Shown here: piece by piece, positions 17,236 to 23,139 of the stretch
How positions within the stretch are numbered: the stretch's first letter is position 1
Layout: each line of letters opens with the position of its first letter
NCBI GenBank assembly: GCA_017630115.1
Contig: JAGBVY010000165.1
Location: 1 to 23,139 of the forward strand
Length of the DNA stretch: 23,139 bases
Source: Tidjanibacter sp.
Lineage (GTDB): Bacteria > Bacteroidota > Bacteroidia > Bacteroidales > Rikenellaceae
Direction: 5' to 3'
Position numbers and translations under genes: made by a program
The notes under the pieces: generated by a model
Told to the model about the DNA's origin: nothing
Seen by the model: the letters and a program-made list of their open reading frames with translations, nothing else
The model's database searches: none

Positions 17236-18405
17236 ATGAAAAAATTCATACTCATACTCACACTTCTGCTGTCGCTCCAAGCGGTAGAGGCTCAGGAGGT
17301 TGTAGGGAGGATGCCACAAGGGTGGCAGCCCCTTACTACCTATCCTATGGCTTGGAGTGGTGAGGGCAACTTTGAGGAGTGGCGAAGTGAGGTACGAGCC
17401 AAGGTGGTGGAACTTATGGGTATAGCACCCGAAGCACCCCAGACTACCTCCTACCGCATTGTGACCTCTGAGGATAGAGAGGGTTATGTGGCCCATAAGA
17501 TTGAGTTTGAAGTTTCGCGGGGCAACTGGGTATTGGCTTATCTGCTTATACCCAAGGGCGAAGGCCCTTTCCCCGCACTTGTGGCCCTCCACGACCACGG
17601 AGCTAAGTTCTCCATAGGCAAAGAGAAGATGGTGCGTCCCATAGCCGAGAGTGCTGAGGTGGTGGCCGAGGCCGAGGCGTGGGTTACGAAGAATTACGAC
17701 GGTGTTTTTACGGGCGACTGGTTTGCCTCGCAAGGCTATGTGGTGCTTGCCACCGACGCCCTTTTGTGGGGCAATAGGGGCGAGGGTGAGGAGGGTCGCC
17801 AGACCAACTATGACACTCAGCAAGCTCTGGCCTCCAACTGCCTGAAACTGGGCACAACACTCGTGGGACTCATAACGTGGGACGACCTGAGGAGTATCGA
17901 TTTTCTGGCCGCCCAGCCCAATGTCGATGCCTCGCGCATCGGCATATATGGCCACTCTATGGGTGGACACAGGGCGTGGATGGCAGCTGCTCTGAGCGAT
18001 AAGGTGGCGGCCGTAGCCTCGGTCTGCTGGATGGCTACCTCAGATGCACTCCTTGCCTTAGGCAACAACGAGCTGAAAGGTGGCTCGGCCTTTACTATGC
18101 AGATACCTTTCCTCTCGCGCTGGCTCGACAATCCCGACGTGGCATCGCTCATCTGCCCCCGACCCGCACTCTTCATCTCGGGGACAAAAGATAAACTCTT
18201 CCCACGAGGGGTGGAGGAGGCCTATGGTAAGATGGGGCGAGTGTGGCTTAGCCGACAGGCGGGCGATAGGTTGCGCTGTGAACGTTACGACGCCCCTCAT
18301 TGCTTTAATCTTGAGATGCAGGAGGCGGTAAGGCTTTTTTTCGAGTGCGCCTTGTTGGTAAATTTTGCACCTAATTTCCTCAATAAATCGCACTCGCGGA
18401 GCTGA
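17236..18405 (+). CDS. Secreted alpha/beta hydrolase (dienelactone hydrolase / acetyl xylan esterase type)
   Basis: Predicted 389-residue exported hydrolase. ATG 17236 gives a compact signal peptide (MKKFILILTLLLSLQAVEAQ); an in-frame ATG two codons upstream is an alternative. The catalytic triad can be read directly: Ser241 in GHSMGG, Asp319 in GTKDKLFP and His355 in DAPHCFN. A segment HDHGAKFSIGKEKM near residue 120 corresponds to the oxyanion side of the fold in this family. Such enzymes in Bacteroidetes usually remove ester substituents from glycans or xenobiotics in the periplasm; the substrate here is not evident. The C-terminus is odd: after RLFFE it runs on for about 20 residues (VNFAPNFLNKSHSRS at the end) and stops 3 nt before a repeat element. 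The frame contains a T7 run just before this tail. Confidence 0.85.
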   Translation: MKKFILILTLLLSLQAVEAQEVVGRMPQGWQPLTTYPMAWSGEGNFEEWRSEVRAKVVELMGIAPEAPQTTSYRIVTSEDREGYVAHKIEFEVSRGNWVLAYLLIPKGEGPFPALVALHDHGAKFSIGKEKMVRPIAESAEVVAEAEAWVTKNYDGVFTGDWFASQGYVVLATDALLWGNRGEGEEGRQTNYDTQQALASNCLKLGTTLVGLITWDDLRSIDFLAAQPNVDASRIGIYGHSMGGHRAWMAAALSDKVAAVASVCWMATSDALLALGNNELKGGSAFTMQIPFLSRWLDNPDVASLICPRPALFISGTKDKLFPRGVEEAYGKMGRVWLSRQAGDRLRCERYDAPHCFNLEMQEAVRLFFECALLVNFAPNFLNKSHSRS

Positions 18406-18408
18406 TTG

Positions 18409-18526
18409 CTGAGAGAACTGGGAGAACTGGGAGAATTGAGAAGTCCTAGTGAACCCAGTAAACCCAGTAAACTCAGTGAACCCAGTAAACCCAGCATATA
18501 GGGCATATAGGCCCTAAACTCCCTAA
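18409..18526. repeat. 9-bp tandem-repeat element with two complementary arms, copy 2
   Basis: The left arm (18409-18443) has CTGAGAGAA, CTGGGAGAA, CTGGGAGAA and a degenerate unit. The right arm (18446-18494) has repeated 9-bp AGTAAACCC-type units. A tail (18495-18526) carries ATATAGGGCATATAGGCCC and AAACTCCCTAA. Arms and tail match copy 1 at 1-203 in order and orientation; the left arm is much shorter here. It begins 3 nt after the stop codon of the hydrolase gene. An open frame on the - strand through this repeat (LGLLGSLGLL-like) is a by-product of the 9-bp period. Confidence 0.85.
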
Positions 18527-18537
18527 CTTCCCCAGAA

Positions 18538-18600
18538 AGCTGATAGCTGTTAGCTGATAGCTAATTTTCCATTTTCAATTTTCCATTTTCAATTTTTATT
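18538..18600. repeat. Short direct repeats upstream of the metK promoter
   Basis: AGCTGATAGCT occurs twice (18538-18548 and 18552-18562). AATTTTCCATTTTC then occurs twice in direct tandem (18563-18576 and 18577-18590), followed by another AATTTT. The AT-rich block leads directly into the metK promoter and could act as an UP-like, easily melted region. Similar short repeats are, from memory, common between genes in Bacteroidales. Confidence 0.7.
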
Positions 18601-18601
18601 G

Positions 18602-18609
18602 TACCTTTG
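18602..18609 (+). promoter_or_regulatory. metK leader promoter, -7 box
   Basis: TACCTTTG matches the Bacteroidota -7 consensus TAnnTTTG exactly and is followed by GCGGCG. A start site a few bases downstream would begin the transcript at the 5' edge of the SAM-II-type riboswitch. No clear -33 TTTG is present; the upstream block is AT-rich direct repeats. Confidence 0.7.
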
Positions 18610-18611
18610 CG

Positions 18612-18678
18612 GCGTGGAAAGATTTGGCTGCTTGCAACCACGTCGTCCTAAGGGCGACAAAAAAGTGCTAAAAAGCAA
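18612..18678 (+). promoter_or_regulatory. SAM-II-type riboswitch in the metK leader
   Basis: The RNA can form P1 between GCGUGG (18612-18617) and CCACGU (18638-18643). The loop carries GAUUUGG...CUUGCAA, which aligns with the GAUUUAACC...UUGCA loop known for SAM-II. Downstream, AAAAAAGUGCUAAAAAGC matches the SAM-II 3' part (AUAAAUGUAGCUAAAAAGG in the solved example). Loop bases UGCUU (18629-18633) can pair with AAGCA (18673-18677), giving the expected H-type pseudoknot. A 6-bp hairpin with loop UAA (UCGUCC 18643-18648, GGGCGA 18652-18657) is inserted between the halves. The gene controlled, metK, makes SAM, so negative feedback is expected. The start codon is about 140 nt further on, so simple masking of the ribosome site by this aptamer is not obvious. 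Confidence 0.75.
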
Positions 18679-18740
18679 TATGTGAGAACTTTGCCCCCAA
18701 CTCAGCTCCTTGCCAATCAATCCATAATAAATTATTTGTT

Positions 18741-18816
18741 TAACTTTCGAGTCACTCTTGGTGTGCCCCTAAGTGTGGGCGTCATAGGAGTACTCCACAA
18801 AACACTTTAAGTTATT
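18741..18816 (+). promoter_or_regulatory. Candidate second pseudoknot directly before the metK start
   Basis: GUGCCC (18763-18768) pairs with GGGCGU (18777-18782) with two wobble pairs at the base. Its loop sequence AAGUGU (18771-18776) is the exact complement of ACACUU (18802-18807), 9 nt before the ATG. A self-complementary GGAGTACTCC lies between (18787-18796), and TAACTT (18741-18746) can close the whole domain with AAGTTA (18809-18814). TAACTTTC at 18741-18748 also resembles a weak -7 box. These pairings are visible; their use in the cell is inference. Confidence 0.4.
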
Positions 18817-20070
18817 ATGGCTTTTTTGTTTACATCAGAGTCGGTGTCCGAGGGACATCCCGACAAAGTGTCCGACCAGATTTCGGACGCAATCCTCGAC
18901 GAATTTTTGCGTAAAGACCCTTCGAGCAAGGTCGCCTGCGAGACCCTTTGCACCACAGGTTTGGTGGTTGTCTCGGGCGAGGTGCGCTCGGACGCCTATG
19001 TCGATATTCAGGGCGTGGCACGCAGGGTTATCAACCAGATAGGCTACAATCGTAGCGAGTTGCAGTTCGATGGCAACTCGTGTGGTATCCTCTCGGCTAT
19101 CCACGAGCAGTCGGGCGACATCAATCAGGGAGTTGTTCGTGCTACCGAAGAAGAGCAAGGCGCTGGTGACCAAGGTATTATGTTTGGTTACGCTTGTACC
19201 GAGACCCGCGAGCTTATGCCTGCAACGCTCATCCTCTCGCACGTCATCCTCAAAGAGTTGGCCGACATCCGCCGCGAGGGTGAGGTTATGTGCTACCTGA
19301 GGCCCGACTCGAAGAGTCAGGTGACCATCGAGTACGACGAGAATGGCACTCCTCTGAGGGTGCACACCATTGTCGTATCGACCCAGCACGACGACTTCGA
19401 CGACTGCCAGAGGATTATTGCCGACGATGTGCGTGGCATCCTGATTCCCCGCGTGAAGGCTCGCCTCGAAAAGGCTGGCGACCATTTGGCCGACTTGATT
19501 GATGGCGACTACATCCTCTATGTCAATCCTACGGGTAAGTTTGTGATTGGTGGCCCTCACGGCGACACTGGCCTGACGGGTCGTAAAATCATTGTCGATA
19601 CCTATGGCGGTAGGGGTGCTCACGGTGGCGGAGCTTTCTCGGGCAAAGACTCCTCGAAGGTGGACCGCTCGGCAGCCTACGCCGCACGTCATATTGCAAA
19701 AAATATGGTGGCCGCAGGTGTGGCCGATAGGATGTTGGTGCAGGTGAGCTACGCCATTGGTGTGGCCGAGCCTATCAATATATTTGTTGATACGTTTGGC
19801 ACATCGAAGGTGGCTCAGAGCGATAGCCGCATTGCCGAGATTGTGGCCGAGCACTTCGACCTGCGCCCTGCAAGCATTGTGCGTCGCTTTGGCCTCAGAA
19901 ACCCCATCTTCGAGCCCACAGCCTCCTATGGTCACTTCGGCCGTCGTCCCTACACCGAGGAGGTGACCCTCATAAGAGATGGTCAGACCACTACCCAAAC
20001 AATCAAATTCTTTGGTTGGGAGGAGCTCGACGAGGTGGATAACTTGAAGGATATTTTCGGCCTAAAATAA
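18817..20070 (+). CDS. metK: S-adenosylmethionine synthetase
   Basis: Makes S-adenosylmethionine from methionine and ATP in the cytoplasm; a homotetramer in known members. The 417-residue length fits the family. The N-terminus carries SESVSEGHPDKVSDQISDA with catalytic His14 and Mg-binding Asp16. GAGDQGIMFGYA is the adenine/phosphate-binding segment, and GGPHGDTGLTGRKIIVDTYGG and GGGAFSGKDSSKVDRSAAY form the triphosphate-binding P-loop-like signatures. The start follows from homology, since the protein begins AFLFTSESVSEGHPDK. It is preceded by a SAM-II-type riboswitch and a long leader, so end-product control is likely. An alpha/beta hydrolase gene follows after 20 nt in the same direction and may be co-transcribed. 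Confidence 0.98.
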   Translation: MAFLFTSESVSEGHPDKVSDQISDAILDEFLRKDPSSKVACETLCTTGLVVVSGEVRSDAYVDIQGVARRVINQIGYNRSELQFDGNSCGILSAIHEQSGDINQGVVRATEEEQGAGDQGIMFGYACTETRELMPATLILSHVILKELADIRREGEVMCYLRPDSKSQVTIEYDENGTPLRVHTIVVSTQHDDFDDCQRIIADDVRGILIPRVKARLEKAGDHLADLIDGDYILYVNPTGKFVIGGPHGDTGLTGRKIIVDTYGGRGAHGGGAFSGKDSSKVDRSAAYAARHIAKNMVAAGVADRMLVQVSYAIGVAEPINIFVDTFGTSKVAQSDSRIAEIVAEHFDLRPASIVRRFGLRNPIFEPTASYGHFGRRPYTEEVTLIRDGQTTTQTIKFFGWEELDEVDNLKDIFGLK

Positions 20071-20090
20071 TTTTTTTCAAGAGAGAATTT

Positions 20091-20918
20091 ATGGAGAAAT
20101 TTATTATTTCCAATGGTTGTGCTCTTCGCATAACCGACACTCGCAAAGGTGAAAAGACCATAATGTTGTTGCACGGCTACTTGGAGAGTCTGGATGTGTG
20201 GGAGGATTTCGCCGGCCTGCTGAGTAAGGATTTTCGCATTGTGACGATGGATCTTCCCGGTCACGGCATCTCGCAGGTTATGGGCCCCATTCACACTATG
20301 AGTTTCTTGGCCGATGCGGTTGTGGGTGTGCTCGACGAGTTGGAGATAGATAAAGCCACTATTGTTGGCCACTCTATGGGTGGTTATGTGGCTTTGCAGA
20401 CACTCCGCCTCCACCCCGAGCGTATGGAGGGCTTGGTGTTGCTCAGCTCCACTCCCAATCCCGATAGCCCCGAGAAGTTGGCCGACCGCGATAGGGAGAT
20501 TGCCTTGGTGGAGAAGGGTCACAAAGACCTGCTTGCCCCAACGGCTGCTAAGGCGGGATTTGCACCCGACAACCTCCGCCGTATGGCCGACGAGGTGGCC
20601 TTCTTGGAGGAGCAGGTGTTGGTTGTTGAGCCCGAGGGTGTGGTAGCTCTTTTGAGAGGTATGAAAGAGAGGGAGGATAGCAACGAACTGCTGAGGAACT
20701 CCTCTGTACCCCAACTCTTTATCTTGGGACGTAAGGATGGCTACATCCCCGTAGAGAAGGCCGAGGCTATGGTGGCCAACCACCCACAGGCCAAGGTCGT
20801 ATGGCTCGAAAATTCGGGTCACCTCGGCTACTTCGAGGAGCCTGAGGCTACCGCCGCCGCCATACGAGAGTTCGCGGAGCAAGCTCCGATTCGTGAGGGT
20901 GGTGTGGATGTGTGCTGA
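20091..20918 (+). CDS. Cytoplasmic alpha/beta hydrolase
   Basis: A 275-residue alpha/beta-fold hydrolase without a signal peptide. LLHGYLESLDVW is the oxyanion-hole HG motif. The nucleophile elbow is GHSMGG with Ser95; Asp216 in GRKDGYIP and His244 in SGHLGYF complete the triad. Asp and Pro-Gly in MDLPGHG are also typical. A helical cap lies between about 135 and 195. It resembles BioH/YbfF-like or 2-succinyl-benzoate-type esterases in general outline, but none can be assigned; the substrate is unknown. It starts 20 nt after metK, so joint transcription is likely, which would put it under the same SAM-responsive leader. Whether its substrate relates to SAM metabolism is open. Confidence 0.9.
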   Translation: MEKFIISNGCALRITDTRKGEKTIMLLHGYLESLDVWEDFAGLLSKDFRIVTMDLPGHGISQVMGPIHTMSFLADAVVGVLDELEIDKATIVGHSMGGYVALQTLRLHPERMEGLVLLSSTPNPDSPEKLADRDREIALVEKGHKDLLAPTAAKAGFAPDNLRRMADEVAFLEEQVLVVEPEGVVALLRGMKEREDSNELLRNSSVPQLFILGRKDGYIPVEKAEAMVANHPQAKVVWLENSGHLGYFEEPEATAAAIREFAEQAPIREGGVDVC

Positions 20919-20995
20919 TTTGTTAAGAAGTTGTGACTACGCCATTTTGCAGAAATTAAGTTAAGTAGTATAACAGAAATAGGTAGGAACTGCAA

Positions 20996-21706
20996 ATGGA
21001 AACGAGAGTGAGATTATGGCTGATGTTGGTGCTGTGGAGTATGCCCCAGGTTTGTTTTGCTCAGTTTAACACGATGTTGCAGGACGAGGTCAAACAAATA
21101 ACCATAGACAGCCTTCGCGTAGAGGATGACACCTATATTGTTGAAAAAATAGATTATGGTGTTACAAAGGAATGTATATTATACAATATAGGCAATACGC
21201 ACAATTGGCGAGAAGAGACAAAGATTACCTCTCAGTCATTTGTGCCAGAAGCAAAGAATTCATTTGTGAATGCAAATGAGCAGATGTGCGTAGCGCGACA
21301 AATTGTAAATGAAGCGTTTACGGAAGAACAGGTTGCGATATTTAATAGTGAATACCAAAACGAAATGTGGGACTTGGGTGTGCTCTTGATTGTGTCAACG
21401 CAGAGCGATAAAGTAGAGAGTGTTTATTTCTCATATCATCCAGATTCGATGTATGCTAAAATATCACTATCTGTATATGCGGTTTTAGAAAAGAGATTGA
21501 AAGAAAGAGTGCATTTTGAATTAACGCCTTATGGCAGAACTAAGCCGACTTGTGGAAGAGTATGGTTTCAAGTTCCGCAAGGAAGCAAAAAAGCAACGGA
21601 TAGTAGCGACAACTTGGACGATGGACAGGATTTGCTTGATATGCCCAATGAGAATAATACGATTAACGAAGGACGTAGTGATGAAACTCGTTTAATGTTG
21701 CCATAA
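20996..21706 (+). CDS. Secreted protein of unknown function, AT-rich gene
   Basis: A 236-residue protein with a standard signal peptide (LWLMLVLWSMPQVCFA, cleavage before QF). I do not recognise the family. The mature part begins with DEVKQITIDSLRVEDDTYIVEKIDY, has a central helix-rich section (ARQIVNEAFTEEQVAIFNSEY), a beta-rich stretch (LLIVSTQSDKVESVYFSYHP) and a hydrophilic, low-complexity acidic tail (SSDNLDDGQDLLDMPNENN). The pattern of an alternating beta strand with a short helix recalls small Bacteroidales DUF proteins of the outer compartment. Counted windows give about 28% G+C at 21121-21180 and 30% at 21421-21480, against 50% in a metK window (19501-19560), although one internal window is near 48%. 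A 77-nt gap separates it from the hydrolase gene, with no clear promoter. Confidence 0.75.
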   Translation: METRVRLWLMLVLWSMPQVCFAQFNTMLQDEVKQITIDSLRVEDDTYIVEKIDYGVTKECILYNIGNTHNWREETKITSQSFVPEAKNSFVNANEQMCVARQIVNEAFTEEQVAIFNSEYQNEMWDLGVLLIVSTQSDKVESVYFSYHPDSMYAKISLSVYAVLEKRLKERVHFELTPYGRTKPTCGRVWFQVPQGSKKATDSSDNLDDGQDLLDMPNENNTINEGRSDETRLMLP

Positions 21707-21763
21707 AGCTGAATGGTAACTATTTGGGTGGATATGTTGTAGGGCGAATGAGTTTGGACAGCC

Positions 21764-21810
21764 GCACCAGCATTAAAAGTTTTTGGTGCAGCTTTTTACA
21801 AAAAGCTGCA
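21764..21810 (+). terminator. Overlapping hairpins between the unknown gene and aspartate kinase
   Basis: GCACCA (21764-21769) pairs with TGGTGC (21784-21789), followed after two bases by CTTTTT, which reads as a weak intrinsic terminator for the upstream gene. A second, stronger hairpin, TGCAGCTTTTT (21787-21797) with AAAAAGCTGCA (21800-21810) and loop AC, shares bases 21787-21789 with the first and removes the T-run. The two cannot form together. This could be a plain terminator or an attenuator for the kinase gene. Confidence 0.5.
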
Positions 21811-21835
21811 AAACAATAGAAAAAGATAAAAGGAG

Positions 21836-23104
21836 ATGAAAGTATATAAATTTGGCGGTGCCTCTGTTAAGGAGGCCGCAGGAGTGAGAAATCTTGCCGA
21901 GATAGCACGTTCAACCGAGGGCCAGCTCTTTATTGTTGTGTCGGCTATGGGTAAGACTACCAATGCTTTGGAGAAGGTTATGGAGCACTTTTGGGAGGGC
22001 CGCACAGGGCTGGCTGTGGTGGCTATGCAGGGTGTGGTCGATTACCACGCACGCATCTTGGCCGACCTATGGGGCGAGGCCTACCTGCCTGAGAGGGTGC
22101 GCGGTTTCTACGAGGAGTTGGAGGAGATAATTACCCTCTCCAACCCCAAGAGCCGTAGTTATGAGGAGTGGTACGACAGAGTGGTGAGCTTTGGCGAGCT
22201 TATCTCCACCGCTATTGTTAGCGACTACCTAAGCTATGCCGGTGTGGGTAGCGAGTGGCTGGATATGAGGCGCATATTCCTCACAAGCAACCGCTTCCGC
22301 GATGCCAATATCGACATCGAGGCCTCCACTCCCCGACTGCTTAGGGCTATGGAGTGTGCCACCCAGAGGGTTGTTGTGGGTCAGGGTTTCATTGGCGCAA
22401 CCGAGCAGGGAGCAACCACCACCATTGGTCGCGAAGGCTCCGACTATTCGGCTGCCGTTGTGGGCTACATCCTCGGAGCTGAGAGTGTGTCGATATGGAA
22501 AGATGTAGAGGGTATCCTCAATGGCGACCCCAAGCAGTTTGAAGATGTGAGCTACATTCCCGAGCTGACCTATCTCGACGCTATTGAGCTTGCTTACAGT
22601 GGCGCTCAAATCATCCACCCCAAGACCATTAAGCCTCTGCAAAATAAGTCTATACCTCTCTATGTGAGGTGCTTTGTTAATCCTGAGTTGCCGGGTAGTG
22701 TTATCAAGGCCGAGATTAGCAAGCCTATTGACACCCCAATTCTCATCTTGAAGAAGAATCAGATTCTCTTGTCCATAAAGCCTGAGGACTACTCTTTCAT
22801 CCTCGAAGAGCGTATGGCTGAGATTTTCGCCATCTTGGAGCACCACCGTGCAAAGGTACACCTTGTGCAGAACTCGGCTATCAGTATGGCCCTCTGCATC
22901 GACTCCACCCGCTACCTCGACGAGATTGTCGATGAGTTCCACGCGGCGGGCTTTACGGTTAAGTACAACACCGATATGGAGCTATTGACCATACGAGGCT
23001 ACCGCCACGAGCACCTTGTGGAGTTTGCCGAGGCCGAGGGAGTCTATATGACCCAGCGCTCACGCAAAGTGTTGCGTATCATCCGTAAGTCGGCCACAGA
23101 GTAG
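21836..23104 (+). CDS. lysC: Aspartate kinase, monofunctional
   Basis: Phosphorylates aspartate to aspartyl-4-phosphate, the first step towards lysine, threonine and methionine. The 422-residue length fits a monofunctional kinase without a fused homoserine dehydrogenase. KVYKFGGASVKEA (KFGG at 5-8) is the nucleotide-binding start, and TTIGREGSDYSAA is the kinase signature near residue 200, with WKDVEGILNGDP further on. Two ACT-type regulatory modules occupy about residues 300-422 (HLVQNSAISMALCID, LLTIRGYRHEHL), so inhibition by an amino acid end product is expected; which one cannot be told from sequence alone. AGGAG lies immediately before the ATG, closer than a usual Shine-Dalgarno site, but homology fixes the start. 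The gene lies 129 nt after the unknown secreted protein. The symbol is by function; the paralogue could be named differently in a given genome. Confidence 0.95.
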   Translation: MKVYKFGGASVKEAAGVRNLAEIARSTEGQLFIVVSAMGKTTNALEKVMEHFWEGRTGLAVVAMQGVVDYHARILADLWGEAYLPERVRGFYEELEEIITLSNPKSRSYEEWYDRVVSFGELISTAIVSDYLSYAGVGSEWLDMRRIFLTSNRFRDANIDIEASTPRLLRAMECATQRVVVGQGFIGATEQGATTTIGREGSDYSAAVVGYILGAESVSIWKDVEGILNGDPKQFEDVSYIPELTYLDAIELAYSGAQIIHPKTIKPLQNKSIPLYVRCFVNPELPGSVIKAEISKPIDTPILILKKNQILLSIKPEDYSFILEERMAEIFAILEHHRAKVHLVQNSAISMALCIDSTRYLDEIVDEFHAAGFTVKYNTDMELLTIRGYRHEHLVEFAEAEGVYMTQRSRKVLRIIRKSATE

Positions 23105-23126
23105 CTCTTTTTAGCGAACTATTCGT

Positions 23127-23139
23127 ATGATAAAACAGA
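23127..23139 (+). CDS. Possible start of a further gene, cut by the window edge
   Basis: An ATG 22 nt after the aspartate kinase stop opens a frame MIKQ that runs off the window. In Bacteroidales, diaminopimelate decarboxylase (lysA) often follows this type of aspartate kinase, but four residues cannot support an identity. Confidence 0.25.

Noticed and set aside
18297..18506. 69-residue - strand frame rich in LGLLGSL
   Set aside because: It is the translation of the 9-bp repeat element; the triplet period keeps the frame open by chance.
18835..19998. 387-residue open frame on the - strand
   Set aside because: Antisense of metK; the sense frame carries all MetK motifs.
21707..21835. Lysine riboswitch before aspartate kinase
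   Set aside because: Only 129 nt are available and none of the conserved lysine aptamer core is visible; only two overlapping hairpins are seen.

Overview
The window looks like a chromosomal segment from a gut-type Bacteroidales bacterium, most likely an Alistipes-like member of the Rikenellaceae. That placement is inferred. It rests on TAnnTTTG-type promoter boxes, weak or absent Shine-Dalgarno sites, BACON, fimbrillin-like and FISUMP surface lipoproteins, a DUF2723 membrane protein, and moderately GC-rich coding sequence. No tRNA, rRNA, insertion sequence, CRISPR array or phage gene was seen.

Region 1 (1-382) holds a 9-bp tandem-repeat element with two complementary arms, a G8 homopolymer and a candidate promoter with two small dyads.

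Region 2 (383-12348) is a tightly packed six-gene block on the + strand (gaps of 14, 54, 45, 15 and 24 nt), closed by a strong hairpin at 12370-12401. Five products are predicted lipoproteins with acidic residues after the lipid-bearing cysteine, as expected for surface display in Bacteroidota. They are a BACON protein with a lipocalin-like tail, a BACON protein with about 20 BspA-like leucine-rich repeats, a BACON-FISUMP protein, a 1395-residue fimbrillin-like modular protein, and a lipoprotein with a lipocalin-like C-terminal domain. The sixth gene (6475-6633) encodes a 52-residue Gly- and acid-rich peptide with no signal sequence. I read the block as an envelope or adhesion locus; its joint function is unknown and it is the best candidate here for an undescribed system.

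Region 3 (12443-18405) has cysS on the - strand, converging on the operon, then a DUF2723 multi-spanning membrane protein (TMEM260 / protein O-mannosyltransferase-like) and a secreted alpha/beta hydrolase.

Region 4 (18406-23139) begins with a second copy of the 9-bp repeat element. A promoter and a SAM-II-type riboswitch follow, then a second candidate pseudoknot just before metK. After metK come a cytoplasmic alpha/beta hydrolase, an AT-rich gene for a secreted protein of unknown function, and a monofunctional aspartate kinase. The last 13 bases may start one further gene. metK and aspartate kinase both belong to the aspartate/methionine/SAM branch of metabolism, and metK appears to be under SAM feedback at the RNA level.
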